Shown piece by piece: positions 1-10,412 of a stretch of DNA of 64,000 nucleotides (the stretch's first letter is position 1; every line of letters begins with the position of its first letter). The stretch spans positions 372,001 through 436,000 of the forward strand of contig PQWQ01000012.1 in the NCBI GenBank assembly GCA_002943765.1. The letters run 5' to 3'. Origin of the DNA: Psoroptes ovis. Its lineage: Eukaryota > Arthropoda > Arachnida > Sarcoptiformes > Psoroptidae. Under the pieces are notes generated by a model. The model was not told where the DNA came from and did no database searches. It saw only the letters and a list, made by a program, of their open reading frames with translations. Made by a program: the position numbers and the translations under genes.

Positions 1-771
1 GTATTAAATCGATTGATTCACTGCGAACAATTATGATTATCGATGATTGAAATAATAGCAGAATGACGATTACGGCTGTCGTATTCATGTTTGAAGATAT
101 TGAGAAGATTTTTCAACAACATCGAGCTCGAATGTCTAATTCTCGATTGTTAATGAAATGATCAACAACTTTGGTGATTCAACATGCACCACATTGAATT
201 TTACGATTTGTTTACCATTTTGTAAGTTGACGATTGTTGAAATTCATTCATTTATTGAATTGAAATTCATTCAACCAAAAACAAACATTTGAACAAGTTT
301 GTAATTGTAATGGATGAATAAATGAATTACACCCGAATTGATAATAATAAAAGTAAATTGTTCAATTGTAAACAGCTGATAGAAAATAGGACTATTATCA
401 TCTTCAGTAGTTGTTTCGATTGATGCTTTTTGAATTGAATTGAATTTTGACCTAAATGATCAATTATTACACGATTCAACGATTGATTTATGAAGAATTA
501 CTGTACTATAATCAATGGCAAAGTTTTCTGCCCATGAATTTTCAGTCAACACTTTGTACAACTCATGTCTGCAATGACAATGATTACAATCGATGATCAA
601 AAACAAATTTTGACCATTAAGTGGCTGAATTTTATTCAATCTTTTGAAATTTCAAAATTGAAAAAAAAATTTAAAATAAGTATTTGCATCGGAATCCGAT
701 AGATGGCGTTAAAATGATTGATTTGAATTTTTCAAATTTTCAAATGTTTTTGAATTTTTTAAAGATTTAAA
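1..771. other. intergenic, 3' flank of glycogenin-like gene
   Basis: AT-rich sequence with no credible coding region on either strand. It lies downstream of the minus-strand glycogenin-like gene. On the minus strand an AATAAA-type signal (tttatt on the plus strand near 629-634) about 140 bases past the stop could serve for polyadenylation. Nothing else is recognised. Confidence 0.5.
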
Positions 772-3437
772 TCAAGAAAATTTCATCAATAGACGATCAA
801 TAATACGATCAGATTGATGTTGATACATCCAATCAATTTGTTCGCCGCTTTGCCATTCATTCTCGGCTACTTTGATTGCGTTTTTATCGACTGATTGCTT
901 TGGTTCGGTTTCGGCGATTTTCGGTAGCGATTTCCCCTGCTGCTCTGCTCCATCATTATCGATGATTGGATGATTATCATCGTTGGAAATCACTCTTGGA
1001 TCGTTGATCATTGGCGACGATTTACGCCGCCGTAATGTAAATGAATTTTGATCAAAATAATGATTCATTTTTGATCCATTTTGATTGATACTATCGGCAT
1101 CAATCAATGAAATCAAATCGGTAACAGACCATTCATTTTGTTTGGTTTCGATCATGATCGGTGTCAAGTTCTGTATTGGATATGGATTAAAATGAAGATT
1201 ATTTGAAGCAATTGAATTAATTTATTACAGAATAATTACCATCGACAGAATTGGCCATATTCTCCGAATGAATATCAACAAATAAAATTTATAATAATCA
1301 TCAATTGGATATGATTCGAATGGATTATTATTAGCATTCAGCATCATTAATGATGCTGAATTTATATTGAAACGATAATTCCATGGTTTAATCGATGATG
1401 ATGATGATGATTGTTGTTGATTAAAATTGTTGAATACATTCGATTTGGCAGCAAAATTATAATGATGATGGCCAAAATTCACTACACGAATGTTTCCACC
1501 GAACCTAGCGATGTTTGGAATGTAATTCGGTTAAATTACCACGAAATTATTCAATAAAAACTCATAAATTACCGAAAATATGCTGCTTGCTGTGTATAGC
1601 TTGCATTATTATTAACAAAATTATAAATAAACGATAAACGTTTCCAACGATTTTTAAAATATTCATTCAACAATGTCATTTCATCAATTAAATCATGTTC
1701 AGTACCATTTTTAATGTGAATATCATTCGATAATGATAGCTTCGATGCAAAACGTATCATATTTTCATATGTGGAAACACTTGGTTCAAATAAAAATAGT
1801 GAACAATTAAAATAATCAGGATAAAAACAATCAACACAAGCGGTTAATTCATCGTAATCGACGAATAGATTTGATATTTCACCAACGATCTGTGGACAGA
1901 TGTGATTAGAATTAAATTAAATCAAAGATTTCAATGATTATGAATATTTACTCACCAACAGATTGGATTCAAGGTAAATACACTTCTTCAGATGCTCAAA
2001 CGCGGCTAAATATTTCCACAGATAAATCTTCAAATGTTTAATACCGAAATGTTCATCATCCAACAGCGATTTGATTGACATATTATCGGATTTCGCTCGA
2101 ATAATATGATCAAAGAATCGATCCAATAAACTCAATATATTTCTATCAATCATTGAGCCATTACCATCGTCATTGATAATCAATATCAACGGTATTCGAT
2201 AATGTTTTTGAATCGATTTTCGAGCAGATTTCGTGCTTCGATCATTGTTATTATTATCATAAACAATGAGATTATGATTATTATAATATAATAATGAATT
2301 AATCATTATCAGCGCATTGATTGCTTGTAAATTGTTCGATATTATCGTTACGTATGCATATGGACAATTTTGGCTGCTTTTGATTTGATCATCACCATGA
2401 TTGGTGTCATCATTAGCATTAATTCTGATCTGATTACCATTAAATTCGGACGATTCTGCAGAGGAATCGTTAATTTGATTGGTTGAATCATCAACATTTT
2501 GATGTTGTTGATGACCGTCGATCGATCGATGATCATCATAGTCGGAGCTGTTGGTTTCACTTGGCGACAATTTATGGATTTCATTCAAATTTCGACTGGT
2601 CGGCGATTCATTTCGAATGTTCTGACCATTGCCGATATTCGAAGGAGCCGCCATTGACGGCGATTGATGCTGATTATCGAAGCTTTGGCTTTGCGAATCG
2701 GAGTTCAAATGATTACCAGGCCCTTGTTGATGATGCTGCTGAACGCCCCGTTGACTTTCGATAGTTTGAGACTCATTGTTGTAGTCAAAATGTCGATCGC
2801 CAGGGGGTGAATTATGAGGGCCAGGATGCTTGAACTCTGAATTATGATTCCGACTATTTATTTGATCATTATCAAGCAGATTACGATAAATTTGATTAGA
2901 TAAATCAGTCTTTATTGATCGTAAATTCATTTGAATCGTTTCATTGGATTGTTGATTATCATTATTATGGATTATGACATCATTCCGAACGGTGGACACC
3001 GTTATTTGATCATTCGAATCTTGACAAATTGAAGAATCATTAATTCTGTGATGTTCACCAGTGATTTGATTGCATTTTGTTTCATTATTGGGCTTCGGCC
3101 GTAACTTCTGCTGTTGTTGTTGTTGTTCATTATGATAATCTCGTAGCACATCATAATCAATTATATTCAATAAATTATTCAAACATGTTTGTATTGTTTC
3201 AATTGTTGTTCGTAATAATAATTTTGAACATGATTTACATAATTTATTCGAATTTGAATCAACGATACAATCATTGTTGGTATTAACATCTCTGTCTTTA
3301 TCCTGTTCAGGCTTAGATGCGTCATTAATCGTTGATTCTTTGTCATCTAAACCATCATGATCATCATCGTTATCCACCAATATTGCATCGCCGATCGATA
3401 TCGGCGGTATATTTGGAATGGTAAATTTGTTTTCCAT
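772..3437 (-). CDS. glycogenin-like glycosyltransferase 8 family protein, probable pseudoenzyme
   Basis: Four exons by splice signals: 3437-1956, 1889-1573, 1504-1240, 1170-772, giving 820 aa. The ATG at 3437 is the first in frame. Residues 1-355 are a low-complexity Asp/Asn/Gln/His/Ser extension. The GT8 fold starts near 360 (YVTIISNN) and follows glycogenin closely: LKIYLWKYLAAFE..KCIYLESN, then FYPDYFNCSLFLFEPSVSTY, then SFIYN, VVNFG and IKPWNY. The C-terminus (about 794-816, WQSGEQIDWM..DRIIDRL) matches the glycogen-synthase-binding tail of glycogenin. In known glycogenins Mn2+ is held by a DxD motif and a histidine. Here DAD is ESN (490-492) and the histidine is Asn609. Tyr592 aligns with the self-glucosylated tyrosine. 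A poly-Ser/Asn loop of about 28 residues splits HFxGxxKPW. Family assignment is strong; loss of catalysis is inference. Confidence 0.85.
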
Positions 3438-4435
3438 TGAAAAACAATCGATCAATTAAAACAATTCGAATTCAACAAATCAAACATGTGTTGACAATGA
3501 CAATGATGGTGCAAACAAAACATTCAAACATTCAATTTGGATATATTTGAATTGATTGAACTGATTTTAATGTGTAAATGTGTTTGTTCATTGTCGAATG
3601 ATTTGCTTTCAATAAGTGTGCATGTTTTTGCATGCACCAACAGATAACAGCGGCGTAACAGCGATGAATCAGAACAGAAATGAATGAACAACAACAATAG
3701 CAATGACTAAATGTCAATCGAAAAAAAAAAAATTATCATCATCAAAACGACAACCAACCAATCGACAAACAATCAACCAACAATTGGATATGATTATTCA
3801 ATGCATTCAATGTATATGGGTAAATTATCATCATTCGAAACACCACTCAAAAAAATCATATCTTTGATCATTGAAATTGATTTAAATATTGAAATTCAAC
3901 GTTTTTCGAATAGAAAATCAATGCATATCACTGCATTCACATTCACTCAACGCATAACAACCGCCGACACCAAATCATTGATATTATCATTCGAAGATGA
4001 TGTTGGTGATGATGATGATTTACAGACAAATACAACCCAAATATATGTGACCATTGTATCCAATGTGTTGAGGGAAATGAATGAATTATCAATGATTGAT
4101 TGAATGAATGAATCGTATTCATGCATTCGATTGATAATAATAATCAATGGAATTGATTTGATTTGAAATATTTTGTAATAATAATTAAACAAAAAAATTA
4201 ATGATAATTTTAATTAAAATAATACAAAAATAATAATTAAAAAAACTGATTAATGAATTATAATGAATTAAAATGAATCAATTAATTTAATAAGATTTCA
4301 ATTAAATTGGAAACAAAATATACGGATAAGATTTATGGTTTCGTTATGGAAAATCAGTCTTGTCTTGGCTTTCAAGAGATCCTAGGGTCCTGAAGCTCAT
4401 GGTTAACAGATTCATGATTTGAAATATGATGGATA
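3438..4435. other. intergenic between glycogenin-like and ZIP genes
   Basis: The glycogenin 5' flank and the ZIP 3' flank. A plus-strand open frame at 3711-4103 is low in complexity at its start. It ends with a short peptide (YVTIVSNVLREMNEL) resembling the first strand and helix of the neighbouring glycogenin domain; see findings. Otherwise nothing is recognised. Confidence 0.4.
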
Positions 4436-6343
4436 TTATTCATGAAATAGTTGTGATATCACATGCATCAATCCGAAACCGATCAACAGCGCCGACCATT
4501 GTACTAGGCCATTCAAATGGAGTCGAGAAATTGTTTTATCAATAATTTCCATGAATACAATGTACAATATGGTTCCGGCCGATATAGCTGCTAAAACAAT
4601 AATGTTTATACTATTTTCTTTTGGTGTTTCAGTTAGGTTGTTCATTAGGACAACAATAAGGATACCGATTGGTGACATTAATGAAAATAATGTCATAAAA
4701 AACCAAAGAATAAATTTTGAATATTTAATTGATTTAGATTTACGAATGGTTGTTGTTGTATCATCAATGAATTCCATTGAAAATTTTTCTTGACATTTTT
4801 CATATATTTGAAATGATAATATAAATGATATGAGCAATTTATGTGATAATATTGCAATTAACATTGTCCATATTTCATCCGATGATGTTTGAACACCGAT
4901 TGATATACCATCGAATAATGAATGACATGAAAATGCTAATATCAATAAGAAATTATCGATAATATTTGGCCATATTGATTTTTCGCTATTATCATCAGTG
5001 TTATTGTCGTTATCGCAATCATTTACCATTGTTAAATCATCATTAGCCATCACTATTGTTGATTGTTGCTGCTCATTCATGTACTGCAATGTATTATCAT
5101 CATTATGACTCTGATGTGAACCTTTTAAAATATAAAAACAAAGATTAATGATCAGAATCGAATGAAATCTAATTAATCTGCGAGTATAATTACATTGTTG
5201 CTGTTGACATGTATTATAACCGGCCATTTGTTGTTGATGATGACATGATGATGGATGATTAATTGGTTGTGTTTCACTAAATGCAATTAAATTCGATTTA
5301 TTTTTATCATTCAATCTCGATTCTTTCGAATCGGATCCAACTAAATGATCTTCATCAATATGTAAATTATATTTATTTTGACCATTATGTCTATGTTGAT
5401 TACGATTATCGATACATTTACGTAATGATGATGACAGACGTTGTCTGATTTGTTGATGATTTTGTTGTTGATCATCATCATCATTAATATTTCGATAACT
5501 TTGATTACTTTGATTATTTGGAAGATGATCACGATGTGAGTGGCCATGTGTATGGCCATGCGTATGACCATGTCCATCCAACAATAAATGCATTAATTCT
5601 TCAAGAAAAAATATCCCAAACAGGCCGGCACATGCACATAGATCGACTAATGGTAAACCATTATCATCATCGTCATCATCGTCGCCATCACCATGGTTAT
5701 CACCGTGGCCAACAATGATTCGATTATCATCAATCAAGCTATTTGTCTTATTCACCGATAATAATGTTTTGATCAATGTATTATTCAGGATATTGATTGC
5801 TGCTGCGGCTGCCGTAGTCGTTGAAATCGATGTCTGATTATCATGATCATCATCACCATGTTCTTTCAAATACGATTCATAATGTTCACGTATTTCGGGC
5901 AACATATGGATGAATGCCGTATAAAACAGGACACCGCCACCGATTTGCGTGAGAAAATGAACAATACGATCATGATAAATCCATTTGGATAATTTATTCA
6001 TCTTCGAGCGTTTGGAATCGTTTGATCTCGACATTGATTGATGATCATTATTAATACTATTCGTTGTTTTGATTCTTGTCGCATCTTGAGCTTGTTCAGC
6101 ATTATTATCGTTCGATGATGATCGATCATTTTGACCAAAATATTTGGCCGAAAATTCAAGAATATAAACCGGTATCGTACCGACGGCCAATGTCAGCACG
6201 AACAATATTGCGGCAGCAATATAACGAATATTGTTTGTTGATGATAATACGGAATCATCGTTATCATCGTGAATCGAATGTTCGGTGGTCACATTGATCA
6301 TGGCGTTCGATATTAGCAATTTGTCGATCATTGTTGCGGCCAT
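4436..6343 (-). CDS. ZIP (SLC39) zinc/iron transporter, ZIP1/2/3-like
   Basis: Metal-ion importer of the SLC39 family, expected in the plasma or an intracellular membrane. The open frame extends upstream on a TTG; the first ATG is at 6343 (MAATMIDKLL). TM1 is RYIAAAILFVLTLAVGTIPV; TM3 carries GGGVLFYTAFIHMLPE; then FFLEELMHLLL. A His-rich cytoplasmic loop (HGHTHGHTHGHSH) and Asp runs follow, typical of ZIP variable loops. The metal path is seen in CHSLFDGISIGVQ (TM4) and ILSHKLLISFIL (TM5), with SPIGILIVV and AGTILYIVFMEI following, all matching the ZIP1/2/3 subfamily. A 72-nt stop-free segment (5122-5193) with GT..AG ends is probably an intron, so the mature protein is about 611 aa rather than 635. 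A non-coding 5' exon may exist upstream. Confidence 0.85.
   Translation of the reverse strand: MAATMIDKLLISNAMINVTTEHSIHDDNDDSVLSSTNNIRYIAAAILFVLTLAVGTIPVYILEFSAKYFGQNDRSSSNDNNAEQAQDATRIKTTNSINNDHQSMSRSNDSKRSKMNKLSKWIYHDRIVHFLTQIGGGVLFYTAFIHMLPEIREHYESYLKEHGDDDHDNQTSISTTTAAAAAINILNNTLIKTLLSVNKTNSLIDDNRIIVGHGDNHGDGDDDDDDDNGLPLVDLCACAGLFGIFFLEELMHLLLDGHGHTHGHTHGHSHRDHLPNNQSNQSYRNINDDDDQQQNHQQIRQRLSSSLRKCIDNRNQHRHNGQNKYNLHIDEDHLVGSDSKESRLNDKNKSNLIAFSETQPINHPSSCHHQQQMAGYNTCQQQQCNYTRRLIRFHSILIINLCFYILKGSHQSHNDDNTLQYMNEQQQSTIVMANDDLTMVNDCDNDNNTDDNSEKSIWPNIIDNFLLILAFSCHSLFDGISIGVQTSSDEIWTMLIAILSHKLLISFILSFQIYEKCQEKFSMEFIDDTTTTIRKSKSIKYSKFILWFFMTLFSLMSPIGILIVVLMNNLTETPKENSINIIVLAAISAGTILYIVFMEIIDKTISRLHLNGLVQWSALLIGFGLMHVISQLFHE
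5122..5193 (-). other. probable 72-nt in-frame intron in ZIP gene
   Basis: On the minus strand the segment begins GTAATTATAC and ends TTTTAAAAG, is exactly 24 codons, has no stop, and would translate to an Ile/Leu/Phe-rich peptide expected of a pyrimidine-rich 3' splice tract. Removing it joins Cys to SHQSHN in phase 1. Its size matches other introns here (66-74 nt). Confidence 0.55.
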
Positions 6344-8674
6344 TTGATGATGGTCTATCGGTGATCTATCGAAGGCAGAAATGGAAATGAGCAAAATTAG
6401 AAATTGAAAGGATCAACAATAGTCTTAAATAAAGCAAAAAAAAAAATGTTTGAGATACGCTGTTGTTGTTGGGCGCTCAATATCACAAGCAAGATATCAC
6501 GACAAGGATATCACATATTTGATTTAATCAAAATGACTAAAAAACAAATCAATTAAAGTCGTTGTTGGTGAGTTTTAAAAGAAATTAATTCGTAGAAAAG
6601 AAGAATAATATCAATCATCATTGTAGTCAATGATATCATTAATTATCATCTATTTAATCATAATGATTATAATCAATTAATTTGATTTCAAAGTGGTTGT
6701 CAACCACTTTCGATCGCAAACCAGTTTTCGTATTATGATCATTTGACAAATGATAATAATGATTTCATTTTACAATCAAATTTTGATTGTCTTTGGTCTA
6801 TTGCCTATGAAACAAAAGTCTATAGGTTTTTGAAACAATTAATATTTTGTCGGATCAAAAATATTTGATGTTTCATCAATTTTTTAAAGCGGCATATTTC
6901 ATAAATTAACATTAGATTTCATGTATTTCATAGATTTACATCATCATCATTAGATTGATATCATGATTAATCTATTCAATTTGGGGCGTTTTCATTATTA
7001 TTTCATTTTATTCAAAATGATAAAAATGTCGATTAATCATGTTGTTACTGTGTTCAAAGGATTTGGTGACATCGAATCAAAATAACATGGTAATAAAACT
7101 ATCACACAGATTGATGGCAGTAAATTTCGGGCAAATTTAGACCATAGAATTCAATATCTGGATCTTGGATAATTTAAATTTTAGACAAATAAAATTTTAA
7201 ATTGTCTTGGATGCTCTGATTAAAAGATTTTGGTCTGGAAAATTTTTAAATCATAAAATGAAATCAAATAGGAAAATTTACTTACATTTATTTACTTGGT
7301 GATATATGATGTTATGGCAGTTAATTGAATGTAATAATAAATGGCAAAAATGTACGTGTCTATGAATGAATGAAGGTGATAAACACGTGTGTAATTTAAT
7401 GTATCTATTTACAATTGGAAATTTAAAAATTTACAATTATTTCTGGTTTGGTGATGATGATGATGATAACAATTTGTATGGCCAGCAACAACAACAACAA
7501 CAACAGTCGAAAATGGCATTTCATCACTCAATCAATCAATCATCAATCATCAATCATCAATCGATCGATCGTCAAACAAATTAAATCAATTTGATTGATT
7601 TTTCTTCCAGTTTTTTTTCAAAAAAATAATAATATCTTCAACTAAATTTGAAAATAAATACTAAAGGTCTTCTTCAGTGTGTTTTCTGCTGCACATTATC
7701 ATCAAATTCAAAAATATCGATTGATTAGATTTTGTGTTAGTCGACTAATGGTCACAGTATTTTCTTTGTTTTTGCAATGGAAAAGCTTTGTTTATTGATA
7801 AATAAATTAAAAATGCCCGAGCGACGCACGGGATGAGCAGGATTATGACAGAAAATCGATACGGGAAAACTCGCTTTTGACTTGTAAAGCGCTTTTTTAA
7901 AAATAAATTTGAACTTTTTATCACTTTTTTTTTAAATTTAAAAATGAATATTTTTCCCGAATATAAATAAGCAGCAGCAGCAGCAGCAAAAATGACACAT
8001 TGACAAGTCGATCAATTAATTCATGTTAGTATTTACTCATGGTTACACTAAACATGACTCAATTAATCAATGATTAATCGATACAATTAACTGCGAACCT
8101 TTGATTATCGATTGATAATCACTTGATTATCAATCAATCAATCGATCGATTTCATTCGATTGCATTGATTGATTATCAGTAAGATTTAATTAAAACTCAA
8201 TTAAGAAAAATTGTAATCGAATCGTACTAATTTTCATTCATTTTCAATGTCAATTTTGGATTAATTATTTGATTAACTAATTAATTTATTTTGATGATTA
8301 AAGAGATTTATTTTTATCTCAAATCGATGTAATTTGATATCAAATATTTCATTTATCATTGATTCATTTCGAATTTTGAAATATAATTAGTTAATTTAAG
8401 TTTTGGTATTCAATGATATGATCGATTTGGTTTGAAATTAATCGTAATTAAGGTCAATTGTCAAGTGTTTGTTTTGATTTTGGATTTTGGTTTTGTTTTT
8501 CTTCTTAATATTTCAAGGATTCAAGGAAAATTTTGTTTTCTGGTGGTAAACAACAAGGCGAATTAAATGAATTAAATTCAATTAATTCGCCTAAAATCGA
8601 ATGGAATTAAATCCAAATCAAATTAAATCTGAATTTTATTCTGAGAATTTGACAAACAAATTGCTCATAGAACT
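6344..8674. other. intergenic, ZIP promoter side and upstream of 8.7 kb gene
   Basis: Divergent intergenic space between the ZIP gene and the plus-strand gene at 8.7 kb. It contains a perfect inverted repeat at 6690-6710, a CAG-triplet run at 7974-7989 outside any gene, and a CAA run near 7485-7505. Open frames are short and low in complexity. No other gene, RNA or promoter element is convincing. Confidence 0.4.
6690..6710. repeat. perfect inverted repeat, 10-bp arms
   Basis: aaagtggttg, a single t, then caaccacttt: a complete dyad that could be a dimeric protein-binding site or a small hairpin. It stands alone in the upstream flank of the ZIP gene; no function is assigned. Confidence 0.6.
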
Positions 8675-10412
8675 ATGAAGTTCCAGAAATTGAAAACGAT
8701 TATAAATAGGCCAAGATGGACGAATTCTTCAAGTTCGATGATTTTCAGTGATTTTTTAAAAGAAATACTTACCGATAGTTCCAATCAAATATTGATTCGA
8801 TTCGAAAAAACGATCAAAGAATTCAATAGTGGAATGGTGATTGGAAATTATGACAATCGCACGGATGATGATGATCGCAACGATCATGATCGCATTGATG
8901 ATGATCGTAATCATGATCAACAACAACCGCAACAGCAGCAACAACAACGACGACGACGTCGTCGTCGATCTCGTATATTTCAACGTACAGATTTGAACAA
9001 TTTAAATAAGAACAAATCGAGCATCGATGATGATGATGATGATGATCATTATCAAACATTTAAATCATTCAATGATAATAACAGTAATGACAATAATTAT
9101 ATTCCATTAGTTTTCAATGGTAATTATTCAATAATATTTCATAAATAACATTGAAATTTGACCTTTAACCCTTTGACCTTTAATTCATATCAATTTTAAT
9201 CCTTTAACCACATCATGACGATCAGCATTCGGTTGCATTCTATATTCAATATTACGTATACACAATCCATGTATTGATATTGATTTATATTTTAAATTAT
9301 TATTTTATAACATTAATAATAATAATAATGGTGATCAATTGCCAATTAATTGTGGTAATATTAATAATATTAATTCAAATAATAACAATTCGATTAACTT
9401 GAATGAAAACTCGATTAAATTGAATAATAATAATCCGAATAAATCATCAATAAATCTATATTGTAATAGCTACAATGGTCGTATTTGTAATCAAAATTTT
9501 GTTGATCTGATATTTATCGTATCTAGCAATGATAATAATGGTAATAACAATAATGATAACAATGTTAATAATGTTAATGATATTAATCAACAATCATCAT
9601 CATCATCATCAATGCCAAATGGATTGAATTCAATCAATTCGAATGATAATAATGGCAATAAACAACATGAACAATCTATGGCTCAATATCTAATAAAACA
9701 ATTAAAACAAATTGAAATTATATTGGAATTGAATGAATATTATCATCATTATAACCATCGTAATAATATGAGTTATAATTATTTAAATTATAATTACAAT
9801 AATGATCATCAATGTTATTCGATTAAACATCAACAACGACAACGAAATCCATTTCCAATACAGCCATTATTGATTATATGTAAATGTTTAAATCTATTCA
9901 ACAACGATAATGACTCGAATGGTAATGATCATCATCATCAGCAGCGACTAAACGATACGATTTTAATGGCCAATAATGGCCGCAAAAGCGGCCATAACGG
10001 CCGCAATGGCCTCGATACGAACCGCGACTCGAATCGCATGACCACCAATCACAATAATAAATGTAAACATCAAAGAAAATTTCAAATTATATGCATGCTG
10101 TATGATGAATATTTACAATTAAATTCAAATTCGAATTCAATCGAAGATAATGATAATTCGATCATGGCTAACGATGGTAACAATGGTGATATCATCAATC
10201 ATGATTCAATTGATGATCATTCGCAACAATCGAAACATTCGAAAAATGAAATATTGAACAATTCAGGAACAGAATCGAAATTAATTCAATCGAATTTCAA
10301 ACCAAATGATGATCAACAGTCGAATAATTCAATGATATTCTCAATCATATTACCATTATCTGTATTAATATTATCAATGATAATATTGTTCATGGTTGCC
10401 ATATATCACTGA
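8675..10412 (+). CDS. unrecognised Asn-rich protein with polybasic site and GPI-like C-terminus
   Basis: Two exons, 8675-9119 and 9226-10412, joined across a 106-nt intron (GTAATT..CATCAG) in phase 1, giving 543 aa. The first part has Asp/Gln runs and an eight-residue Arg tract (RRRRRRRSR) that could be a proprotein-convertase site. The second part carries scattered cysteines, including CNSYNGRIC, CKC and IICMLYDEY, separated by Asn/Asp runs. The last 22 residues (LPLSVLILSMIILFMVAIYH end) are hydrophobic to the stop, as in GPI-anchored or tail-anchored proteins. The N-terminus is uncertain: a TATA-like tataaatag lies at 8701-8709 inside the frame, so the start may be Met22 or lie in an upstream exon. 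The CxxYxGxxC pattern recalls frizzled-type cysteine-rich domains, but too weakly to assign. Confidence 0.5.
8948..8967. repeat. 20-bp perfect palindrome encoding the Arg run
   Basis: CGA codons followed by CGT codons form a complete palindrome in the coding exon of the 8.7 kb gene, so the Arg tract is encoded by a self-complementary RNA segment. Confidence 0.6.

Noticed and set aside
7366..7584. Poly-Gln open frame upstream of the 8.7 kb gene
   Set aside because: Built from CAA and ATCA repeats with no conserved segment or splice connection in phase.
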